From the NCBI GenBank assembly GCA_900320085.1, contig ONRC01000003.1:1-64000 (forward strand): a stretch of DNA of 64,000 nucleotides. Direction: 5' to 3'. Under the pieces are notes generated by a model. The model was given only the letters and a program-made list of their open reading frames with translations, did not search any database and was not told where the DNA came from. Below are positions 51,848 to 58,621 of this stretch, in pieces. Each line of letters opens with the position of its first letter. Within the stretch, counting starts at the first letter, position 1. Source of the DNA: an uncultured Eubacteriales bacterium (lineage in GTDB: Bacteria > Bacillota > Clostridia > Christensenellales > Aristaeellaceae). The position numbers and the translations under genes are program-made.

Positions 51848-52058
51848 ATTTAACAATCATCATTGGGCGACATTTATATGCGGTAGAAACGCGCCTTCAT
51901 TCAGCGGATATCGGCGCTGCCCGGCGCGGGCTGAACGTGCTTGCCCGCGCATGCTCCGGGGCCATGTTCCCGCGCATCCCGCCGCCGCCTTTCACCTTGC
52001 GCGGCTCTCTTTGGGCGTTCTGACGCGGTACTCTTCCCTTCCTCGCATATATGGTTCT

Positions 52059-52087
52059 ATCTTAATGAATAAAACCCGGTTTGTCAA
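52059..52087 (-). promoter_or_regulatory. metG promoter
   Basis: Minus strand: perfect TTGACA (52082-52087), 17-bp spacer, TAAGAT (52059-52064). Start of the T-box leader about 7 nt downstream. Confidence 0.82.
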
Positions 52088-52162
52088 GCGGTTTATTCAT
52101 AGAAGCAGAGGAAAACGAAAGCTGAAATATATGTTTCCTCTTTCGCCTTTCTCGGAAGGGGT

Positions 52163-52242
52163 CTGGGGGAGCCGCCTTCCCCTCGCAGGGGAAGGTGGCG
52201 CGAAGCGCCGGATGAGGTGATCCAAAGAGCGGTTCCCCCCAG
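52163..52242. repeat. R3 repeat inside a GGGGGA..TCCCCC outer hairpin, downstream of queT
   Basis: Outer arms CTGGGGGAGCCG (from 52163) and CGGTTCCCCCCAG (to 52242) enclose CCTTCCCCTCGCAGGGGAAGG and a GGCGCGAAGCGCC hairpin with GGATGAGGTGA. Probably also works as the queT transcription end. Confidence 0.7.
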
Positions 52243-52266
52243 CAATGTATTCATCAGCTTTTCGTA

Positions 52267-52743
52267 TCAAAAGATCTTGGTCTTGGACAGCGCCTTGTAC
52301 AGCAGCAGGCCCAGGATGCCACAGGCGATGACTTCGCCCGCGCCGACGGTCAGCATCAAATACCAGAAGGAATCGGGCACGCCGTAGACCTTTTGCAGCA
52401 CGATGGGCACGATGATGGCATTGCTCAATACCGGAGGAAACCAGGCCAGCAGGGGCTTTTTCCGCAGCAGGTAGGTGCCGACGGCGCCGATGAGGGTGGC
52501 CAGGCTGCCGAACACAACGTCCCACGGGGCGCAGCCGGTGACCAAATTGGCAAGGATACAGCCCACGGTCAGGCCCGGCACAGCGGCGGGGGTAAAGCAG
52601 GGCAGGATCGTGAGGGCTTCGGACAGACGGACCTGAATGGCTCCGCTGGCCAGGCCGAAGGCGTTTGCCACCAAAGTCAGGACCACATACAGCGCGGCGA
52701 TGGCTCCGCCGATCGTCAAGGTTTTGACATCGAATTTTTTCAT
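52267..52743 (-). CDS. queT: QueT family queuosine-precursor transporter
   Basis: A 158-residue membrane protein with 5-6 hydrophobic segments. The start LTIGGAIAALYVVLTLVANA, the GAIQVRLSEALTILPCFTPAAVPGL core and GCAPWDVVFGSLATLIGA match QueT, the substrate-specific ECF component importing queuosine precursors (preQ1 or preQ0). ATG at 52743 follows AAAGGAGATTTTGAC. The leader carries a preQ1-riboswitch-like pseudoknot, supporting the function. Confidence 0.9.
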   Translation of the reverse strand: MKKFDVKTLTIGGAIAALYVVLTLVANAFGLASGAIQVRLSEALTILPCFTPAAVPGLTVGCILANLVTGCAPWDVVFGSLATLIGAVGTYLLRKKPLLAWFPPVLSNAIIVPIVLQKVYGVPDSFWYLMLTVGAGEVIACGILGLLLYKALSKTKIF

Positions 52744-52830
52744 GTCAAAATCTCCTTTCATGAGGATGGCGCTCTGGCGCATCCTGTTTTTTCCGGATGG
52801 GTGGCGCAGGTGTTCGCGCATCATCCGCTG
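52744..52830 (-). promoter_or_regulatory. Candidate preQ1 riboswitch upstream of queT
   Basis: Minus strand: P1 stem CGGATG (52827-52822) / CATCCG (52799-52794), a loop containing CCTG (52810-52807), and an A-rich tail GAAAAAACAGG (52793-52783) whose CAGG can pair with the loop CCTG: an H-type pseudoknot with A-tract as in preQ1-I. Downstream, CAGGATG can alternatively pair with CATCCT (about 52770-52765), and that CATCCT overlaps a TCCT able to mask AGGA of the ribosome site. Loop is longer than the preQ1-I norm, so the class is uncertain. Confidence 0.5.
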
Positions 52831-52853
52831 CCGAATACAGTCGGCAATTCAAG

Positions 52854-52882
52854 AGCATATCACAGATTTTTATGCATGGCAA
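52854..52882 (-). promoter_or_regulatory. queT promoter
   Basis: Minus strand: TTGCCA (52877-52882), 17-bp spacer, TATGCT (52854-52859). Confidence 0.65.
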
Positions 52883-52962
52883 GCTCTTTTTTGACGCATG
52901 CTATGCTTGACGCGCGGCATGGCGCGTCAGACTGTGCAAGCACCGAAAGGAGAAATGTTCTC

Positions 52963-53133
52963 ATGACTGACCCGAAAAACCAGTGCATCCATTGCTCCGT
53001 GGAATCCTGCCGCCACCTGCGGGAGGACAAGGGCATCTGTTCCCTGGAAGCTATTCAAGTGGCCCCCACGCCCATGGCCTACTCCGGCGACCCTGCCGAT
53101 GAGAGCATGTGCCAGAGCTACGAAACCAAATGA
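52963..53133 (+). CDS. Small Cys-rich DUF1540-like protein
   Basis: A 56-residue protein with cysteines in NQCIHCSVESCRHL, a GICSLE and a C-terminal ESMCQSYETK, the DUF1540 arrangement of a small metal-binding domain common in Clostridia. Function unknown. AAAGGAG precedes the ATG at 52963. It overlaps the next start (ATGA). Confidence 0.8.
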   Translation: MTDPKNQCIHCSVESCRHLREDKGICSLEAIQVAPTPMAYSGDPADESMCQSYETK

Positions 53134-53387
53134 GCGGCTCGGTGAGACCGCCGCGGACACAGCCCGTCCCGCCGCCCCCGGACGCTTCCGTGCCGGGAAA
53201 GAAGCACAAGAAGAAGCGCCGGGAACAGGACGACAGCGCCTTCTTCAATCTTGACCAGGCCGCCAGCGCTACGGAATGCACCGGCCTCCTGGCCGCACAG
53301 GTACAGAATGAGGAGGAAGCCGAAAGCCTCTCTGCTCTGGAGGGAATTCACGTCATTCAGCCCCCGCGTCAAACGAAGCCGGAGTAA
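53130..53387 (+). CDS. Hypothetical small basic-acidic protein
   Basis: An 85-residue protein: Pro-rich start (PPRTQPVPPPPDASVPG), a Lys/Arg block (KKHKKKRREQ, about 24-33), then an acidic Ala/Glu-rich helix region. I recognise no family. It is likely disordered. Translationally coupled to the DUF1540-like gene, so the two probably function together. Confidence 0.6.
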   Translation: MSGSVRPPRTQPVPPPPDASVPGKKHKKKRREQDDSAFFNLDQAASATECTGLLAAQVQNEEEAESLSALEGIHVIQPPRQTKPE

Positions 53388-53425
53388 AAAAACGCCTGCC
53401 AGCTTGCTGACAGGCGTTTTTTTAT
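53386..53425. terminator. Bidirectional terminator after the DUF1540 pair / VanW gene
   Basis: A-rich flank, ACGCCTG (53392-53398) with CAGC/GCTG inner pairing and CAGGCGT (53411-53417), then T7. Confidence 0.93.
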
Positions 53426-53427
53426 TG

Positions 53428-54453
53428 TTATAACGCTTTGTATATGGCGATGGTCAGCGCGCCGTCCTGGGCGGAGGCGTCGATACGGATGGGGAAGGGA
53501 TAGTCGTTGCGGAAGCGAAAGTTCAGCGCGCTGTTGCCGACGGCCGCGTCCACGCCGATGGGCAGATAGCTGGCCCCGTTGTCGCCGTGGGCCCGGCGCT
53601 GCAAAACGGTCAGGCCGGGCAATTGCAGCACCACGTTATAGAGGGTGGAGCTCACCTGGCAGGTGCCGCCGCCGTAGCCCAGGTTCAGCCCGCCTTCAGC
53701 CAGCACGCCCGCGGGCAGATACCCGTTCCTGGCGCTGTACGGCCCCATATCGCGGTTGAAGTTCAGCTCCGTCCCCGTGTAAATCGGGAACACGTTCATC
53801 TTGTCGCAGGCCACGGTAATATTGTTGATGCGGTTCAGGTTGCTTTCGTCGGTGGTGATTTTGTAGAAGGACGTGTAGGACGCAATCGGCGCGTCGGTGT
53901 CGGCGGTTTCCGCGATTTCGTACACAGGCGTTACGCCGTCCAGCAGCCGGGAATCAATGTAGCCGTACTGCCGGTGATAAATCACCTTGCCATACCCTTC
54001 CTCAAATCCGATCAGGCTAATCCGCGCCCCTTGGTGCAGGGTGATAAGCGTCTGTCCTCCGCCCGGCGCGCTCCATACAGGCGCGTCCAGGGCCCCGACT
54101 GTCGCCAGATAATGGTTGAAATCCACGCCATAGGGCGGGGTGGTGGTGGGATCGATGGTCTTGGGGTTTTCCAGGCATACACGCTTTACATAGCCCGTCT
54201 TGTGGTCAGCTTCATAGGTGACCAGCGCGAAGGAGGGGTTCAGCGCGTGCACCACCACCCGCACGTTTTCGGGAATGACGCCGATCTGGTTAATACCGTT
54301 GGTGGTTTCCCAGTCGCTAAAATATTTGCAGGCCAGGCGCGTACGGGCGTAGTACAGCCGGGCGGAGGTGTCCGGCTTGTTTTCCGCATAGCAAAAAGCC
54401 CCGGAAAGGGGCAGAAGCAGCACCGCCAAAAGCAGGGCCAAAAAACGTTTCAT
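53428..54453 (-). CDS. Secreted SH3-VanW domain protein (second of a tandem pair)
   Basis: A 341-residue protein with signal peptide (about 1-23: MKRFLALLLAVLLLPLSGAF). A bacterial SH3-like repeat region (about 30-170, TGYVKRVCLEN, APVWSAPGGG, YGYIDSRLL) precedes a VanW domain (about 195-340) with LNFNRDMGPYSARNGYLPAG, GGGTCQVSSTLYNVVLQLPGL and RRAHGDNGASYLPIGVD. VanW domains occur in wall-associated proteins and vancomycin-resistance clusters; their activity is unknown. It follows its paralogue by 2 bp. Confidence 0.85.
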   Translation of the reverse strand: MKRFLALLLAVLLLPLSGAFCYAENKPDTSARLYYARTRLACKYFSDWETTNGINQIGVIPENVRVVVHALNPSFALVTYEADHKTGYVKRVCLENPKTIDPTTTPPYGVDFNHYLATVGALDAPVWSAPGGGQTLITLHQGARISLIGFEEGYGKVIYHRQYGYIDSRLLDGVTPVYEIAETADTDAPIASYTSFYKITTDESNLNRINNITVACDKMNVFPIYTGTELNFNRDMGPYSARNGYLPAGVLAEGGLNLGYGGGTCQVSSTLYNVVLQLPGLTVLQRRAHGDNGASYLPIGVDAAVGNSALNFRFRNDYPFPIRIDASAQDGALTIAIYKAL

Positions 54454-54455
54454 GT

Positions 54456-55466
54456 TCAGGTCGTCTCCTTATAAATCGCCACGAACAGGGCCAGGTCATG
54501 GGTGGACGCGTCGATACGGATGGGGAAGTCAAAGTCGTTGCGGAAGATAAAGTTCTGGGTGTTGGTGCCGGAGGCGGCATCCATGCCATGGGGCAGATAG
54601 GAAGCCGCGTTCGCTCCGTGGGGGTTGCGGCGCAGCACGGTGATGCCGGGCAGCTGCATGAGGCTGTCCCACAGGGTGGAGCTGACCTGGCAGGAGCCGC
54701 CGCCGTAGCCCATCTTGGTTTCGCCGTCCTTGAGCACCGGGGCCAGCTTATAGCCGTTGGCCGCGCTGAAGGGACTGACCACGTTGTTGAAGTTCATGCT
54801 TTCGCCGGGCTGGAGCACCTTGCTGATCAATTCGCAGCAGCGGGCCAGGTTCACGATACGGTCCGGGTTGTTGGAATAAAAGGACGTGAACACGGAAATG
54901 GGGGTTTCGCTGTCCGCCGTCTCCACGCTGTCCGCCACGGGATACAGCTCAGTCAGGTCGTTGGTGTCGATGTAGCCGTACACCCGCTTGTGGATCACCT
55001 TGGCCCAGCCCTCTTCGATGCCGCAGATGGAAATGCGCGCGCCTTCGGTGAGGGTGGACAGGGTTTCGCTGTCGATGCTTTTTTCCGCCTTCACTTCTAC
55101 GTCCCGGTCAATCACGGTGTAATATTCCTGGGGCGTGACGGGATAGTCGGGCACGGCGCCGGCGTTGGGGTTGTCCGTCACGTCGATACGGTGGCGCAGC
55201 ACATAGCCCACGTCATTGCCCAGCTTGATGCCTACCCAGCCGGGGGTGATCTCCACGATTTCGATTTTGTTGCCGGGGCTCATGGTGCGGACGACCCTGC
55301 TGTCCGAATCCATCTTTTCATAAACATTGGTGTAGCTGTTGGCGAAACGGCGGGTGATAATGCCGTTATAAATGGTTTTGCCGACCTTTTTCTTTTCCGC
55401 GGCCTGGGCGGAAGGCAGCGCCAAACACAGAACCAGCGCCAGCAGTAAAACGCGCTTGAGCTTCAC
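54456..55466 (-). CDS. Secreted SH3-VanW domain protein (first of a tandem pair)
   Basis: A 336-residue paralogue of the next gene. Signal peptide MKLKRVLLLALVLCLALPSA, two SH3-like repeats (about 25-185: NVYEKMDSDSRVVRTMSPG, VEVKAEKSIDSETLSTLTEG, YGYIDTNDL) and a VanW domain with MNFNNVVSPFSAANGYKLAP, GGGSCQVSSTLWDSLMQLPGI and RRNPHGANAASYLPHGMD. The two share the VanW core but differ in the SH3 region, pointing to old duplication. GTG start at 55466, 8 nt after GGAGG. Confidence 0.85.
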   Translation of the reverse strand: MKLKRVLLLALVLCLALPSAQAAEKKKVGKTIYNGIITRRFANSYTNVYEKMDSDSRVVRTMSPGNKIEIVEITPGWVGIKLGNDVGYVLRHRIDVTDNPNAGAVPDYPVTPQEYYTVIDRDVEVKAEKSIDSETLSTLTEGARISICGIEEGWAKVIHKRVYGYIDTNDLTELYPVADSVETADSETPISVFTSFYSNNPDRIVNLARCCELISKVLQPGESMNFNNVVSPFSAANGYKLAPVLKDGETKMGYGGGSCQVSSTLWDSLMQLPGITVLRRNPHGANAASYLPHGMDAASGTNTQNFIFRNDFDFPIRIDASTHDLALFVAIYKETT

Positions 55467-55629
55467 GATGATAACCTCCGTGTGTTCCTTGGGTACTGAC
55501 TTACGAAAATACGCCTCGTAAGTCAATGTATAGTATATCACGAAAAATGAAAATGGCAAATCTGTTCAGGGAAATTTTACATTTTCTGAGTAAAAAAGAG
55601 CGAAAAAAGGAGCGAAAAGGCGGGACCGC

Positions 55630-55658
55630 TTGCAATCATGGACGGGATAGCGTATAAT
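55630..55658 (+). promoter_or_regulatory. ychF promoter
   Basis: TTGCAA (55630-55635), 17-bp spacer, perfect TATAAT (55653-55658). Confidence 0.75.
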
Positions 55659-55709
55659 ACAAGGGCTGAAAAGCGCCGAGAAAGTAAGAAGCAAAGGGGA
55701 TTATACAGT

Positions 55710-56807
55710 ATGAAGCTGGGCGTGGTCGGACTTCCGAACGTGGGAAAAAGCACTTTGTTTAACGCCATTACAGGCGCAGGCGCACAGGCCGCCAACTATC
55801 CTTTCTGCACCATCGAGCCCAACGCGGGCATCGTGGCCGTGCCGGACAACCGGCTGACCACCCTGGCCGATATGTACCATCCCAAGAAGGTGACCCCCGC
55901 CACGGTGGAATTCGTGGACATTGCCGGGCTGGTGAAGGGCGCCAGCAAGGGCGAGGGCCTGGGCAACAAGTTCCTGTCCCACATCCGGGAGTGCGAAGCC
56001 ATCGTGCACGTGGTGCGCTGCTTTGAGGATGAAAACATCATCCACGTGGACGGCAGCGTAAACCCCGCCCGGGACATCGAAACCATCAACTTAGAGTTGA
56101 TTTTCGCCGACATGGAAACCGTCGCCAAGCGGGAGGACAAGGCCCGCAAGCTGATCAAGACCGGCGAAAAGAAATACGGCGAGGAAGCCGACCTGGCTGC
56201 GCGGGTTTTAAAGCACCTGGAATCCGGCAAGCCTGCCCGCACCTGCCCGCTGACCGACGAGGAAAAGGAAATCGTCCGCGGCTGGTTCCTGCTCACCACC
56301 AAGCCCGTGATCTACGCTGCCAACATCGCGGAAGATCTGGTGGCCGAGGACGAGGACAGCATCGACTTTGTGAAGCAGGTCAAGGCCATCGCCCAGGAGG
56401 AGCAGGCCGAGGTGCTGGTGATTTCCGCCCAGATCGAGGAAGAAATCGCCCAGATGGAGCCGGAGGAAAAGGAAGAATTTTTGCAGGAAATGGGCATCGG
56501 CCAGAGCGGCCTGGACCGGCTGATTCAGAAGTGCTATCATCTGCTGGGTCTCATTTCCTTCCTGACCGCCGGCGAGGACGAGTGCCGCGCCTGGACCATC
56601 ACCCGGGGCACCAAAGCGCCCCAGGCCGCGGGCAAAATCCATACCGACTTTGAGCGCGGCTTCATCCGCGCCGAGATCGTGCCCTTTGAAACCCTGCATC
56701 AGCTGGGCAGCATGAACGCCTGCAAGGAAAAGGGCCTGGTTCGTTCCGAGGGCAAGGATTACGTGATGCAGGACGGCGACGTGACACTGTTCAGGTTCAA
56801 CGTCTGA
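55710..56807 (+). CDS. ychF: YchF/OLA1 family redox-regulated ATPase
   Basis: A 365-residue Obg-family P-loop protein that prefers ATP. GLPNVGKSTLFNAIT (7-21), an intact switch IIA segment FVDIAGLVKGASKGEGLGN (about 67-85), and NIAED at the position of NKxD, the hallmark of ATP-specific YchF. A C-terminal TGS domain (about 280-365) ends in QDGDVTLFRFNV. It associates with ribosomes and stress response. Start at ATG 55710 after GGGGATTATACAGT. Confidence 0.96.
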   Translation: MKLGVVGLPNVGKSTLFNAITGAGAQAANYPFCTIEPNAGIVAVPDNRLTTLADMYHPKKVTPATVEFVDIAGLVKGASKGEGLGNKFLSHIRECEAIVHVVRCFEDENIIHVDGSVNPARDIETINLELIFADMETVAKREDKARKLIKTGEKKYGEEADLAARVLKHLESGKPARTCPLTDEEKEIVRGWFLLTTKPVIYAANIAEDLVAEDEDSIDFVKQVKAIAQEEQAEVLVISAQIEEEIAQMEPEEKEEFLQEMGIGQSGLDRLIQKCYHLLGLISFLTAGEDECRAWTITRGTKAPQAAGKIHTDFERGFIRAEIVPFETLHQLGSMNACKEKGLVRSEGKDYVMQDGDVTLFRFNV

Positions 56808-56830
56808 TATAGATTAGGATAAATTTTAGG

Positions 56831-56859
56831 TTGTATTTTATCTGCATTTTGTGTATACT
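56831..56859 (+). promoter_or_regulatory. phd-doc promoter
   Basis: TTGTAT (56831-56836), 17-bp spacer, TATACT (56854-56859). The expected start point is ~10 nt before the GAGGTG site, so the ATG at 56878 is the likely antitoxin start. Confidence 0.6.
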
Positions 56860-56877
56860 ATGGATGAGGTGATTGTT

Positions 56878-57120
56878 ATGCTGGTAAACACAAATGCAAT
56901 GGTTAGTATCTCCGAGGCGAACCAGAATTTTTCCCGTATAGCGCGGATGGTGGATGAAAAAGGCTCCGTGGTGATCATGAAAAACAATGCCCCGCGCTAT
57001 CTGCTGATTGATTTCAGCCAAGCGGAAACCATGCAGGTCGCGGCGGATGACGACGTGCTGGCTGTTTCTTCCCGATTGATCGCCAAAAACCGCACGGCGT
57101 ATGAGGTTCTTGCAAAATGA
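56878..57120 (+). CDS. phd: Phd/YefM-family antitoxin
   Basis: An 80-residue antitoxin. MLVNTNAMVSISEANQNFSR is the conserved dimerising DNA-binding start; GSVVIMKNNAPRYLLIDF is the family's second strand region. The C-terminal helix would neutralise the Doc toxin. Start chosen at 56878 (GAGGTG about 7 nt before) over 56860. Stop overlaps doc as ATGA, so the pair is translationally coupled and likely autoregulated. Confidence 0.88.
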   Translation: MLVNTNAMVSISEANQNFSRIARMVDEKGSVVIMKNNAPRYLLIDFSQAETMQVAADDDVLAVSSRLIAKNRTAYEVLAK

Positions 57121-57494
57121 GGGTTCTGGCGAAGCGCCAGCTCCTTCTGCTGCATGAACAGCTGATCAACGAAACCGGCGGCAGCCATGGCCTGCGGGAT
57201 GAAGGTTTGCTGGAATCAGCGCTGTCATCACCTTTTCAGGAATTCGATTCCTATACGCCTTATCCCACCATCCAGCAAAAAGCGGCCCGTCTGGGATACA
57301 GCCTGGTGATGAACCATCCGTTCATTGACGGCAATAAACGGATCGGGGCACACGCTATGCTGACGCTGCTGGCACTTAACGGCATTGATCTTTCTTATAC
57401 TCAGGAAGAGCTGGCAGATATTTTTCTCGAAGTTGCGGCAAGCAAAATTCGATACGAAGAATTGCTGACCTGGTTACTGAACCATCAGGAATGA
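57117..57494 (+). CDS. doc: Doc-type Fic-domain toxin
   Basis: A 125-residue Fic-fold toxin. The motif HPFIDGNKRIG (67-77) matches HPFxDGNKR of Doc kinases, which phosphorylate EF-Tu and stop translation; Fic AMP-transferases have HxFxxGNGR instead. All key residues (His67, Asp71, Lys74, Arg75) are intact, so the toxin looks functional. Coupled to the phd antitoxin upstream; 38 bp before the NYN gene. Confidence 0.92.
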   Translation: MRVLAKRQLLLLHEQLINETGGSHGLRDEGLLESALSSPFQEFDSYTPYPTIQQKAARLGYSLVMNHPFIDGNKRIGAHAMLTLLALNGIDLSYTQEELADIFLEVAASKIRYEELLTWLLNHQE

Positions 57495-57532
57495 ATCATG
57501 AGTAATACAAAGTTTAGGAGGAAATCATTCTT

Positions 57533-58525
57533 TTGAGCACATCCCGTTTCGCGTTATTTGTGGATTTGGAAAACTGCGGGGCCAAGGCGGCTACGCTGAA
57601 CAATATTCTGGACAAGGTGAAGATTCGCGGTGATATTTTGCTGGGCAAGGTATACGGCTACACGGACCGGTTCAGCGATCTGAAAGAGGTGCTTCTGTCC
57701 AACACCTTCACCGTGGTGCCGTCGATTCGCTACGGCTTCGCGCAAAAAAACAACGCCGACATCATGCTGGTGATCGACGCGCTGGAGGTGGCCTACACCA
57801 ACCCGCTGATCGATTCCTTCTGCATCGTGTCCGGCGACAGCGATTACACCCCCCTGGTGGGCCGCTTAAAGAGCATGGGCAAGTTCGTGCTGGGCATCAG
57901 CCGCAGCGAGGTGGCCAGCAGCATTTTCATCAACGCCTGCAATGAGTTTCAGTTTCTGGAAACCGTGTCCTCCGTCAGCCGGGACAAGCGCTCCAGGAAG
58001 CCCCAGAGTAAGGACGAGCCCCTGGACGACGCGGGCCTCAACAAGATTTTAGAGGGCATCCTCAGCGAGCAGACTGACGAGGATGAAATGTACGCCAGCG
58101 AGCTCAAGGGCGTGCTGCTGCGCCTGCGGCCGGACTTCAACGAAAAGTCCTTCGGCTGCGCGTCCTTCGGCAAACTGCTGAACAAGCTGGCCGCGAAGTT
58201 CGGCACCATCCGGGTGAAGAACGACAACTACAACGTGCTGGTGTCCCTGAACGCCGACGCGCCGGAAGAAACCGCCGCGAAAAAGCTGACCGCCGATACC
58301 TGGCGCGCCGCATTTACCGAGCAGCTGCAGCGGTATAAGGACGACGGCTTCGAGCGCATCAATCCTTCCATCCTGAAGGCCGACATTCAGGCAGCGTATC
58401 CCGATTACTCCGAGCGCTCCATCGGGTTCAAGCGCTTCTCCGACGTGCTGAAGCAGATGGAAAAGGAACGCCTGCTGGCGCTCGAAATGGACGAACAGAA
58501 GAACATGTTAATTAAGATGCTGTGA
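57533..58525 (+). CDS. NYN (PIN-like) nuclease domain with two LOTUS/OST-HTH-like domains
   Basis: A 330-residue protein. The NYN domain (1-150) has the acidic residues of PIN-like RNases: Asp11 in FVDLENCG, Asp76 in NNADIMLVIDAL and Asp102/104 in VSGDSDYTPLV. Two C-terminal winged-helix LOTUS-like modules follow (about 165-245 and 265-330, each of 'AxFxKLLxKLA / RFSDVLKQME' type) that bind RNA in eukaryotic MARF1/TDRD proteins. Probably an RNA-processing factor; targets unknown. TTG start with TAGGAGG upstream. It lies just after phd-doc, but has its own ribosome site. Confidence 0.82.
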   Translation: MSTSRFALFVDLENCGAKAATLNNILDKVKIRGDILLGKVYGYTDRFSDLKEVLLSNTFTVVPSIRYGFAQKNNADIMLVIDALEVAYTNPLIDSFCIVSGDSDYTPLVGRLKSMGKFVLGISRSEVASSIFINACNEFQFLETVSSVSRDKRSRKPQSKDEPLDDAGLNKILEGILSEQTDEDEMYASELKGVLLRLRPDFNEKSFGCASFGKLLNKLAAKFGTIRVKNDNYNVLVSLNADAPEETAAKKLTADTWRAAFTEQLQRYKDDGFERINPSILKADIQAAYPDYSERSIGFKRFSDVLKQMEKERLLALEMDEQKNMLIKML

Positions 58526-58549
58526 TTTTATGGTTTCCTCGGAAAAGGG

Positions 58550-58596
58550 TGTGGGGGAAACCGCTCTTTGACCTCCAAAGAGCGGTTTCCCCCACA
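58550..58596. terminator. Perfect hairpin between the NYN gene and pmbA (empty form of the R3 outer hairpin)
   Basis: A 21-bp perfect stem: TGTGGGGGAAACCGCTCTTT plus G (58550-58570) with its reverse complement (58576-58596) and a 5-nt loop. The arms match the outer hairpins of the R3 elements at 40173 and 52163 but lack the inner module. It serves as a likely terminator for convergent genes, though U-runs are weak. Confidence 0.75.
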
Positions 58597-58621
58597 TTGA
58601 TTTTTTTCTGATTTTATTCTT

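Larger units (their letters stand above)
51638..52052 (-). ncRNA. T-box riboswitch leader of metG, with an inserted repeat
   Basis: Minus-strand reading from the promoter at 52059: a 5' domain (about 52045-51895) with AGAGAGCC and GGTGAAAGG segments typical of T-box Stem I, and a GAACATGGCC stretch near 51960 that could present the Met codon AUG as specifier. The conserved T-box AGGGTGGTACCGCG is at 51698-51685, followed by the terminator stem 51674-51644 and U-run. An R3 palindrome (51743-51847) lies between 5' domain and antiterminator. Uncharged tRNA-Met would stabilise the antiterminator and allow metG transcription. Confidence 0.9.

Noticed and set aside
57117-57494. Fic AMP-transferase rather than Doc
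   Set aside because: The motif is HPFIDGNKR with Lys at the position that is Gly in Fic enzymes, which indicates the Doc kinase type.
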